Below are positions 23,046 through 33,345 of a stretch of 64,000 bases of DNA, piece after piece. The notes under the pieces were generated by a model. It made no database searches and had not been told where the DNA came from. It saw only the letters and a list, made by a program, of their open reading frames with translations. The number at the start of each line of letters is the position of its first letter. Positions within the stretch are counted from its first letter, which is position 1. The stretch lies in the NCBI GenBank assembly GCA_047967505.1, contig CM106541.1; one strand, given 5' to 3'. Made by a program: the position numbers and the translations under genes. The DNA comes from Dipteris shenzhenensis. Its lineage: Eukaryota > Polypodiophyta > Polypodiopsida > Gleicheniales.

Positions 23046-23640
23046 GACGATACAATCACTTAACACAAGATCATTAACATCACACTATGAAGACATACTC
23101 CATGATAAAAGCATGCTAAATGCAACAATCTTATGCCTCCAAGAGTTGCATTCAACAGAAAACAACTAAAAAAGCAATGGAGTTGGAATTGCAACATGTT
23201 ACAAAAAAGAACTAGTGTTGGAGCTACACTTATACATCATCGAAAGAACCTACGAATGCTACCTTATATTATTCAAAACATCACAACAATCGAAATTCTC
23301 TTTAATTAACGTGTACAAAGGACACACGACACCACATTCAATTCTTGTGTCCATACTAAAAAACTACTACTTCAAATAGATCATGACATCCCAACTACAA
23401 TAATCGGCGACTTCAACACTTAGTATGATCCTACCAAAATTGGCTCGACAATACTTACCTCATACATGCAACAAAATAAATTCTTGCAATTGATTCAAGA
23501 ACCTACAATTATTTATGGATACACAATTGACCACATATGGTCAAACGCCAAAACAAGGTTGGTACTAATTATATTTATTGGTTAGACCACTCTCTTATTT
23601 ACCAAATCATTGACCTCGATTTAGGGCAGGCCTTCTGAAT
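23046..23640 (+). pseudogene. Apurinic-like endonuclease domain fused to the helicase
   Basis: The helicase frame continues without a break into 'QSLNTRSLTSHYEDIL' and 'ATILCLQELHST', the first two blocks of an APE-like endonuclease (catalytic Glu in LQE). After a stop at 23167 and shifts come 'NGVGIATCYKKEL', 'IIGDFNT', 'TIDHIWSN' and 'WSDHSLIYQIIDL' (GDFN, DHI and SDH signatures). A C-terminal endonuclease following the helicase is the hallmark of Helentron/Helitron2 elements and differs from the common plant Helitrons. Confidence 0.75.
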
Positions 23641-23644
23641 GTAA

Positions 23645-25884
23645 TTCACCTTGTTATTATTATTCTTCCACTCTACCCCCTCCTTGTATTCTCTTTCAAT
23701 TATCCCCACCCCTCCCCCAACTTTTATTATTTTCACCCCCTTAACACCCCCCCCCCCTCATTACTCATCCCCACATCCACCTTCCCCCTTTTATTTTAGT
23801 CTCTCTACACCCCTTACCCCTCTTCCTTTTATTTATTGTCCCTCTTTCCCTCTTTTTAATTTTCTTATCCCCCTCCCCTTTCCCCCCCCCTTCTTTCCAC
23901 TATTCTATGACATCGATCGGCATTGGCATTGGCATTGAGCAGTAGATTTCTTGTTGCAGTCCTCACGTACACCATTGCACATTTTTAGCATGGCAGATCA
24001 CTTACTCATGGATGTGTTTCATCACATTTTGCATCCTCTCATCAATGTGTGCCTTCACATGCCATCTCCATAGCATGATACTACCTTGATTAGCTTTTTT
24101 CTTTGTAGCTACGATGATTTATGGGTATTAGTGCCATTTCTTGAGTATGCATGTGATGAGTTATGTGACACACATCAACATCCATGGACTACACATCATG
24201 ATGACATTTTTTGACGGTCTTTACTTATCATGGCTCTCCTTGGTTTGCCACGGTTCTTACCACGATTACAGGATCATCTTGACTTTTTCCACCCCGATCT
24301 TCAGTGGGATGTCATGCAATATGATCCTTCTTTTTTGTTCTAGCACACAAGGCACCCCAAGATTTATCCTCACCATTGAGTATCCTTTTGAGCCATCATG
24401 ATGCTTCATCAATCGATAGCCCCTGTTCGTCAACGAGAACCCCTTCATTGCATGAAGTTGTAGGGACTTCTCCCCCTCTCATTGTCACATCTTTTGAGTA
24501 GAATTCTCTTCCTTCATAGATCAACATCTTGCCTTTTTCATCAATGTCCGATGTCTTGGAGACTCCTCCCTCTCTCACTATTCCATCATTTTAGGGAGAG
24601 CCTCTTCTTGATTTCATGGACACTTCATTGTTAGATCTGGAGGTGTTAGCTCCCTTTTCCCCACTTCTCAGCCTTGTATTCTTTGATCTATGCTCATCAC
24701 TGGCCACATCTGCTCTTAGCATCTACATGTGGGATATACACATGTAGCGCGAAGGTTGGCCTTTTGCTTCATCGACACCATCTTCATCGACATGTGCTTC
24801 ATCGACCATCTTCAATGACCTCTTGCTTTCATGTATTTTCACTTGGGGAACCGTTTGACTTCCCTATTTTCATTTAGGACCCAAGTAGAGTGGTGTGCAC
24901 CTTAGAGGTGGGGGAGCCTCCCTCACCTCACTCTTCAGCAACATGGATCTTGCGCTGCATCAACATATCCTCACCGGCCAGTATTACCCCCTTGAGCCAC
25001 ATTTACATATCCCCTCTACTTGTATTTTACTTCTATATCCGCCACATTCAAAAAACAGAATGTACTTCAGAGTAGGGGGCATCTAAACCCATTCTAGGGT
25101 TAACACATTGGTTAGATCCATGTCATGTTTCAGCTAGGGATTATGTGTACTTTTGCACTTCATTGTATTACTTTTCAGGTGCACATTTCATGTGGTTTAG
25201 ACCATAGGTTAGGAGGATTACATCCACCTCCACATCCTATTGGTTGCAAATCATATAGCCTCTCATTGTGCAACATGTGGCATACATGATTGCCTGTTCT
25301 ATCTATATATTGAGAGCTAGGTGATGAGAGTCCTCATTCCATCAGCCCTAGTTTGGAGTCCACTTGTGTTCGCTTGCATGATTGTGTACATACTTGGGTC
25401 TTCTTCCTCCTGTTGCTTTCTTGAAGTCTTGTGAGTGTGAGATGCTTGATGAGTGTGAGAGGCTTGTTGAGAGTTCCTCAGTTGCATTACTTGGTTGAGG
25501 TTCCTTCTTGCGTAACATTTGGAGTGGCTTACCTTTCTTCTATTCTAGCATTTCCTGAGAGTGGTCATGGTACCTAGCTTACCTCAAGTGTAAGATCTTG
25601 CAATCAAGTTTCATACTATGATCAGTTCTTCTTACATGACTGTGAGGTGTCTAGAGGCCCATATCCTCACATGTGGGAATGGTTGAGAGAGATGTTTTAT
25701 TTCATTTTTGTTGTCTTATGCATTTCTTACTTGCTTAGGTTAGGAGTAGGTTATTAAATTGTCTTGTCATTCTTAGGATAGGTTAGTTTAGTTTTCTTAC
25801 TTCTTGCGGTTTATGATTCTAGTTGTACCTCCTATGTGGCTTCTTTTGCTACGCGGATGATCCGGCGATGCATTTTAGACTATA
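23645..25884 (+). mobile_element. 3' end of an LTR retrotransposon (left copy of an inverted pair)
   Basis: Aligns collinearly and inverted with 26875-29060. Shared blocks: a C/T-rich tract (23650-23905), 'catccatggactacacatca', 'gcatctacatgtggga', 'cacttggggaaccgtttgac', a polypurine tract 'agtagggggc' at 25071-25080, then the LTR. No polyprotein survives; only scattered short frames remain. The 5' part of the element is missing, with the Helentron relic lying directly upstream. Confidence 0.75.
25082..25884 (+). repeat. LTR of the left copy
   Basis: About 803 bp from 'tctaaacccattctagggtt' (first bases mutated from TG) to 'gcattttagactata'. It contains 'ctatctatatattgagagc', a TATA region shared with the right copy. 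Ends were set by comparison with the inverted copy. Confidence 0.7.
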
Positions 25885-26874
25885 GAAATAAATAGCATGG
25901 TAGGATCAATGGACATATCTACAGTGGTGTACAACCACATAGTGTCATGCAAGTACTATGTAATCCCTACATGTACCATTCCAGAGTGAGTGGTCCTAGG
26001 ACAAACATGAGTCGTGCCACCTTTGTCCAAATCAACTAGCTAGAAAGGATAGCTATATGTTCTTACCCAATGGCACCACCACTATAAACCTATGTAAGGA
26101 AGTCACCAAGGGACAGAAGGTGTTAGCACCTAAAAGAAAAGCACTTGGCACACCCTGCCAGCACCACCAACTTCATCTAAAGCATCTCCCACCCCCACAA
26201 CAAAGGTAACCCCACTAGCTATTGAAGACATCACAAAATAATGGGTCTGCAAGGACTTATTCACATTAGCTAATACAGGTACAGAAGAAGTTCAAATTTG
26301 GGTACCAAAGAGACCTCATCATAACAAGATGCCATCATCCCTATCTCGCCGACCGAGCAGCTAGGAGAACCAACAAAATAGAGGACCATGATGATCTTCC
26401 AAATCATACCATTGGATACCAAAGGACATCCTTAGGGCCCAAGGATTTTATGATGGCAAATCATATATCTACGCCCCCAAGAAAAGATACAATGGCCACA
26501 AAACAAAGGCCCCGGGCTCATCTAAATGCATTGTCACTAAGGTTTGCACACTCCTTCTAGAATCTAGCTATGCATGGTTATGTAAATCAAAGGGAAAGGT
26601 AAGGGATCTGCTTGAGTTAATGAACAAGGCAACCACATAAGAACCTACCCTGCCAACAAAGTCACTGACAAAACCTCATCAACAATGGAAGCCAAAGGGC
26701 CGAAAACAACACCAATAAAAGGGATTAAGAAGCTAGCACCACAAGGACCTACCTTTGTAGACACAAAGAAGGGCCAACAACACTAGCAACAAAATCAAGT
26801 ACAATGACCCATAGTGAGTGATATGCAAGTGCATTGACACAGGAACTTGCAACCTCAAAAAAAGGAATGGCAAC
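25885..26874. other. Spacer between the inverted LTR copies
   Basis: 990 bp not shared by the arms. On the plus strand around 26270-26560, 'EEVQIWVPKRP' recalls the WVPK motifs common in copia gag, but the rest is too decayed to call. Confidence 0.4.
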
Positions 26875-29060
26875 TGTAGTCTAAAATGCACCGTTAGGTG
26901 TCCACATGATGATAAAAGTCATGTAGGGGGCCTGAAACTCACTTGAAACCAGTAGCAAACAAGAAACCAAAATCTAACCTAAATAAATGAAATTATATCC
27001 TAAGCAACCTAGCCTAATCTACACTAACAAAGCAACAAATAAATCAAAGTAAGCACATCACACATCTCTCACAACTCACAACTCTCTCCTCTCACTTGCA
27101 GCACCTAGTCTCCCACTCTAGCCACACAAGGCATGGGCATCATCATGGGGTTCTCCCAACCTCACCATACAACCTCTAGCCTTACAAGTATGTATGGTAT
27201 GGGGTAGTCGAGTCTCTAGGAAGGGGAAATGGTATGCCACCCATGTGTAGCACTACACATGAGGAAACTCAAGAAGGAGGAGAAAGGAATGCCACCCACA
27301 TGACTACAACACACCCTTCTAGTCTAACCCACACACGAGGATGTGTAGCATCATGTGAAGATACTCAACCAAGCCATCAATCACACAAGCTCTCTCAAGC
27401 CTCTCACACTCAAGGAACTTGCACAACATGAAGACCTCAAAGAAGGAGACAAGCACTAAAGGAAAACACACATGAGCGGATTTCAGCTAGGGCTAGAGGG
27501 AATGAAGTCTCCTCTCTCCATGCTCTCAATATATAGATAGAAGAGGCAATCTTGTATGCCACATGTCATACAATGAGAGGTTGCATGGATTTCAACCAAT
27601 AGGATGTAATCCTCCTAACCTATGGTCCAAACCATGTGCAATGTGCACCCAATAACATAATACAATGTAGTGCAAATGTGCTTACAATCTCTAGATCTAA
27701 TCAAACATGGATGGCCAAAGTGTTTACCCTAGAAATGGGCTAGCATGCCCCCACCTCTGAAGTACATTTTGTCCTTGGAATGTGGTGGATATAGAAGGTG
27801 TACACCAGTCCACCTGGGTCCCAAATGAAGATAGGTAAGTCAAATGGCTCCCCAAGTGAAGGTGCATGAAATGATGAGGTTGATGAAGATAATATCACTG
27901 AAGCACAAGTCAAAGGTGACTATGTCGATGAAGTGCAAATTGAGCCTCAAACATAAGTGTATGTACCCCACATGTAGACATTAATAGTAGCTGGTGCCCT
28001 AGCATCCACTGATGATGAGTACAGATACAAAAGTACAAGGCTCATAGGTGGGTTCGACAAGGGAGCTACCAACTCCAGATGTGTCACAATGAAGTACTAG
28101 TCAATGAAGAAAGAGATTACCCCTCAAATGATGTGGTGATGAGAGGGGTAAAAGTCTTTGCAGCATCAGAAAGTAAAGTGGTACTCAATGATGTCGAAGG
28201 CAGGGTATCGATGCTCGATGAAGAGTTATGATGGCTCGGAGGGGTGCTCGATGATGAGGATAGATCATGGGGTGCCTAATGTGATGGAACAAAATAAGGA
28301 TCATATTGCATTACATCCCACTACAGATCAGGGTGGGGAAAGTCAAGATGATCCTGCAATCATTGTAATAACTGTGGCAAACACTAGAGAGCCATGATAA
28401 GTAAAAATCATCAAAAGATGTCATCATGATGTGCAGTCCATGGATCCTGATGTGTGTTACACTGACACCCATAAATCATCATAGCTATGAAGAAAAGAGA
28501 TAATCAATGCAGTATCATTTTGTGGAGATGGCATGTGAAGGTATACATTGATGAGGGGAGGTGGAACGTGAAGGAAAATGTCCATGACAAGGTGCTCCAT
28601 CATGATCAAAATGTGTGTATGTGATCAATGCAATCTCACACGAGTAAATGAAAGATGTACTACTCAACATCAATGATGATGTCGATCAAGATGTTGATGT
28701 TGCTGATGTCAGAGAAGAAAGAGTGGAGCAATGGAAAAAGAAAGAAAGAAAAACAAAGAAATAATAAAATGTAAGTGAAGGAAAATAAAATAAAAAGAGG
28801 GGGGTGCAAAGGTGGGGAGAGAGGGATAAGAAAGGGGGCAAGGGGAAGGGGTAGGGGGGGAGTTAAGAATAAATAAGAAAAAAGGGGGGGGGGGGAGGGG
28901 ATAAGAAAAAAGAGAGGATGGAGTAAAATAAAAAAATTTAAAAAGGAGGGTGGAGAGCTAAAAACTAGAAAATGAAAGAGGAGGGGGCAAGAAGAGGGAA
29001 ATTTTTTTACTTTTTTATTTTTTTTAAGGGTGTGATGAGTGGAAGGGGGGGTGTGATGTG
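26875..29060 (-). mobile_element. 3' end of the same LTR retrotransposon (right copy)
   Basis: The minus-strand counterpart of 23645-25884, diverged but collinear along its length. The LTR (26875-27745, about 871 bp) starts 'tgctagcccatttctagggt' after the purine tract 'gaggtgggggca' and ends 'ttttagactaca'. The plus strand of 28725-29060 is the purine-rich mirror of the C/T tract. No intact coding region and no second LTR for this copy. Confidence 0.75.
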
Positions 29061-29245
29061 AAAAGGTCACTGACTATGGGGTGTGTGATGAGGAGGGCAG
29101 ATAGGGTGGTGAGGGATATGACGTGGAGGATGGTGGGTAAGGTGGGTATAGAGGGTGGGGTGTGGATGTGGGGTGAGAGGTACACGTTGATGGAGGAGAG
29201 AAGGGGGTAGGGTTAGGTTTGGAGGGTGGTGAAATGCTACTGTTC
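28725..29245. repeat. Purine-rich (G/A) tract with long G runs
   Basis: More than 500 bp of nearly pure purine on the plus strand, including G12 at about 28886 and many GGG/GGGG runs. It is part of the retrotransposon 3' region up to about 29060 and then continues G-rich to 29245. Confidence 0.85.
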
Positions 29246-30229
29246 GTCACTTGAATGCATGATTCACCGACCTACCTCGTAAACTGCTCTTGACTTCTTT
29301 CATCTCGTTCCTCTTGCTCTTGTCCTTCATGAGTTGATTACCAATGGTTTTCCATGTCCTTCCAATTGTTTTGTATTTTACATCACATCAATGTATAAAT
29401 TATATTCAATATGTTACTATTCCCTTGACATACCTTAGAATCTCCTTGGTTGCCTTCTTATGGATTTCTCTCAAATCACCCATATTTGGGGATACTATGG
29501 TGTATGATAAGTTTTGTGTAGTTTGATGCTGGCAACTTCCCTCCTTAGCCGACTCAAAAACATCTTGGGGGCCATGGATAAACGATCAAAACACTAGTGG
29601 GGGAAGATGATATATAAGTATAGCTTCGATAAAAACATCCATGCTGTCCACAAATTTCCATCACTACGAGTCCTTTGTAAAATTGATTACCATTTGCTTA
29701 TTTTTGGGTCTTGCTATATTCAGGACTCCCTTTAATTATTGCAAGATTTTAAAGGAGGGCTCTTCTCTCCCCCCTTTTCTTGGAACTATTTCTGCACTCC
29801 CGATTTAGAGGGATGAGATAGGTGGAGAAGCCCCCCCCTCGGAGATTTTGGGGGACGCCCCCCAAAGGCATACCATGCAAGACGAGAACAACGAAGAGCT
29901 AGAGAAAAAGAGTGCAAGATGAATGAAACAACATGTTTCTTGAATTTGATAGAGGCATAGGTGGCCATGGAGACAAAGGAGCAGAACAACTTGAAGACAA
30001 GGAGATGCACTAGAACACTCTGGTAGAACACTAGGTGCTTTTACAGAGAAGAATCCTCAAAGTTTAAAAGAAGGGAGTGGTACTTAGATTAAGAACCTCC
30101 CTCTCAACCATTCCAAAAAGTGAATCGTCTTAGCGGGGAATCAATCAATCAAACAATCCCAAGAATGAGGCACCTTAACCAACCACGAATGAAGCAAACA
30201 ATCCCATGAATGTGGAACTGGATCACAAC
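29246..30229. other. No gene seen
   Basis: Short ORFs only; no recognisable domain. Confidence 0.35.
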
Positions 30230-31890
30230 AGTGTCCATAAAAGATATCTAAAGTCCTACCTGAGGGGCATAGAGCTACATTCTTGGGAGGATCTCAAAGA
30301 AAATTTGCAATTGATTGACTCAGGTACACCAAAAGTCTTCACTTGGTGTAAAAGACAGGCGGGAGATATAGGAGAGTAGCAACAATGCATAGAATATACA
30401 TTTCTCATGGTCTCTTAAATCAGACCATCTCCTACAAATGCAATGTAATGACCTCGTTAACACTCTTTAATGATCATAAACCAATCTGTTGTACCTTTGA
30501 TTTTGGCTCAAGAAAAAAGAGCCCCTCGGTGTTCAAAGTAGACCCTCATCTCTTTCAACTTTAAGTAGTGCAGCAAGACATCATCAGAGCCTAGATGCAT
30601 ACTTTTTCTTGTTATACTTTACTTTGAATGATGCTTGGGCTGTTGGTAGTTTTTAGCACTCAAAAAATACTAAAGGATGCCAGGAAAAATAGGGCAATAA
30701 TATGCACAAGGAGAATGGATAAACTCAGAGCTCACCTGGAAATTTCGAAACAAAAGGCTTGGCAATACAAAACCCAAGCCTAGATTTTTATTTTGCAAAA
30801 AAAGAAAGAGATAAGGCAACAAGGGCAGATCAAAATTAGGGAAGCTAAGATACTTCAAAGACAGTGGGCAGGAAAGATTGACAAACCAACTATAGAAAAC
30901 TTTAAGATTATAAGAAGAAAAAGACTTGAAGAAGAAATTCGTATCCTCACAAATAAAGTGTTAAATTGTATTCTCTGGAAAGGGAGCTTATATGGGACTG
31001 GACTCAATATGGGTTTCTATTTTTTTAAAACAAAATCCTCTTAGTGATACAGAGATAATAAAATCATGGATGCTTTTTTAAAAATGCCTACAAACGCGGG
31101 AACAGATTTGGCACAAAAATGATCTTAGGTGGAAAAATTGGCAAGAAATTAGGAGCGAGTTTAGACTTTCAAACCAAGATAAAGGGTTGGTTATGAGCAA
31201 AATTCAACTATGGACAACAAGACTCCACCTAGAAAGGAGGACATTTCCTAAATTTTACAAAATAATTCATCTAGTTGGGAGCTCTCATCTGCTTCCTATC
31301 CCAACTCCATATAGTGACATAGAAGATATTGTTAAAACCCTTAACCTTAGGTGGAAAATAGTAGATGATAAATTCAAGTGGCAACATGGTTGATTTCTTC
31401 TCATTTGAGAGAAGAAAATTCTAGAAAAAAATTCCACTCTACTTTTGCTTATCCTTCACAAGGCAATCTAGACTAACTGTAGAAGTGAAAAGATAGGAAA
31501 AGGTTCTAGCTTTTATAAAAGATGCCTTGCACTTAAAGAGGATGTCTTTCACTTGTTTATCACTTGTCAAGGTGCCAAAAAGGTTTGGAAGTTTGTGCAG
31601 ATTCAAGTTGGTGACTCTTTCAAAATTGGAAATCCAATTCTATTGGGAGACTCTTTCAAAATGCCTTATGCCTCATGGGTTGTCTTAAGAGCTCATGCAC
31701 TATGGTTTTATTTGGATTGCCAGAAATTCCTTTCAGTTTCAAGATGAATCTATCAATGCTATTGATTCTTTCTCTCAATGGTTTAACAGAAATGCATTCC
31801 CATTTCAAAAATAAGCATTTTAGAGTTCTCATTAATAATATGCCTGTAACTTGTTTTCTCAGGTTAAGCTACTACTTGATCATGAGATTT
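30230..31890 (+). pseudogene. LINE (non-LTR retrotransposon) relic
   Basis: Collinear pieces of a plant LINE ORF2. The endonuclease end reads 'WEDLKENLQLIDSGTPKVFT' with 'WCKRQAGD' and a decayed DHKPI block (about 30270-30520). The linker (30793-31044) is open for 83 codons with 'RQWAGKIDKPTIENFKIIRR'. A post-RT segment follows, then the zinc-binding RVT tail with 'RCLALKEDVFHLFITCQGAK' and 'KVW' (31520-31600). The whole RT palm is missing between linker and tail, so the copy is internally deleted. Confidence 0.65.
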
Positions 31891-31904
31891 TAAATTACAA
31901 TGTT

Positions 31905-31962
31905 GCTCTAAGGGAGAGAGATAATTGAGGGTGAGAGCATAGAGAGCTGAGACTGAGAGATT

Positions 31963-32042
<80 letters not shown>

Positions 32043-32104
32043 ATTGAGAGTAAGAGAGAGAGGGAGAGAGAACTGAGGGTGAGAGCGTAGAGAGGTAAGA
32101 GAGT

Positions 32105-32136
<32 letters not shown>

Positions 32137-32159
32137 GAGGTCCACGCTCTCACCCTCAG

Positions 32160-32196
<37 letters not shown>

Positions 32197-32205
32197 GCTC
32201 AAACA
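31905..32205. repeat. GA microsatellite turning into CT: potential hairpin
   Basis: A (GA)n tract with short spacers 'ctgagggtgagagcgtagag' switches near 32140 to (CT)n. The segment 'aactgagggtgagagcg' (about 32070) is complementary to 'cgctctcaccctcagtt' (about 32145), so the region can fold back. Confidence 0.85.
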
Positions 32206-33345
32206 TAGCATGAAACCTTCGCACCAAACATGCTACCTTTCTGGACTTGCAATGTCTAGCTAGGCTCGCATTTTTGCCAGGTCAGCTATTTCAATCACCT
32301 ATGACTTTCCATTCTCATCATGAATCTCTCCTTTACCTCATTCAACGGCATGGTGTCAAACAAAGATCCGAGTCTGGCAAGCATGAATTCCTGCATTGTT
32401 TGCTTGTTTTGGGCTGCGGCATGGGCTTCTTGAATGGCGAGGGGATGGGATTATTAGGTAGGTTGGCATGGTATAGGCGGTCTGCAAAGCTGCTGACACT
32501 TCCTACTGCATCGGAGCAATCATCATTGATGGAACAGACACCGCCATAGAGAAAATACCGCTCTACGCTAGTTCCCCCCACAGAGCGCCATGCGAGTACA
32601 ACTCCGCTAGCAAATTAGAAATTATGATTTTCTTTAAATGGAAAAAATGGACCATTTTTTGCTTTCAGCCACAAACAACTACTAAGGCCTACCGATTGGG
32701 GGCAAGCCAAAGACGCTCGATCAATTTTCAAGCAGGTAGAGCTAGAACGGGGCTCTGAGATTGCAGGTGCTCAGTGCGCAAACATATATGTATATGGAAG
32801 ATGCAAGACTCCAAAACACGAATCAAATCAATTCTGTGATGAAATTAAAAAGAACCGACCCACAAAAGCTCCCCAAAAGATGTGCATGTAATGGAGGCTA
32901 CAATTGCGCCAGCTTTTAATGCAAAATTTTGGGCAAACTTTACTCTCTAAACGAGCACGTGTCCCCATCATAATCGTTATCATCATGTGTTATGCTTACC
33001 CTCCACAGCTCCCGTACACTGATCAATCTTCTTTCTTGGCTGCGTCGAATAGATTGTATCTTTGCTAGCGCTGAAGAGTTTCCGGCAATAATCTTGAATT
33101 TGCATTTGTGTATGTCCGATCAATTTGAAGCTACACGATAACGTAGAGCCTTCTGCCTTGTGGTCTTTCCCGTCGCTGCTGGTTATGCAGAGATCAAGGA
33201 GAAGGAGAAAAGGAAGGACCAAGATGCAGCGCAGTTGGCCGTCTTATATTCGGATCCGCGTATTGATTCGTTGCTGAAGAATGTTAGCTTCGTGATCTTT
33301 TGGGGTGCTAGTATATCTTATTTTCGACGCTGCAATAGAGAGGAG
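32206..33345. other. Upstream region of the AVT6-like gene
   Basis: No repeat family is recognised. An ORF at 32247-32549 is open but matches nothing. The 180 bp before the chosen start codon are open in the same frame without an in-frame ATG, so they are taken as 5' UTR. Confidence 0.4.
32956..32961. promoter_or_regulatory. G-box / ABRE-like element
   Basis: 'gcacgtgtcc' contains CACGTG and the ABRE word ACGTGTC, about 385 bp upstream of the start codon. Motif match only. Confidence 0.3.

Noticed and set aside
31864-32211. Ser-Leu-rich ORFs on the minus strand
   Set aside because: They read through the GA/CT tract; no real protein.
32247-32549. 100-codon ORF upstream of the transporter gene
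   Set aside because: Composition not protein-like, no domain, overlapped by an equally long antisense frame.
33160-33345. Upstream extension of the transporter's first exon
   Set aside because: The frame is open but has no ATG, and the residues do not resemble AVT N-termini. ATG 33346 gives the usual length.
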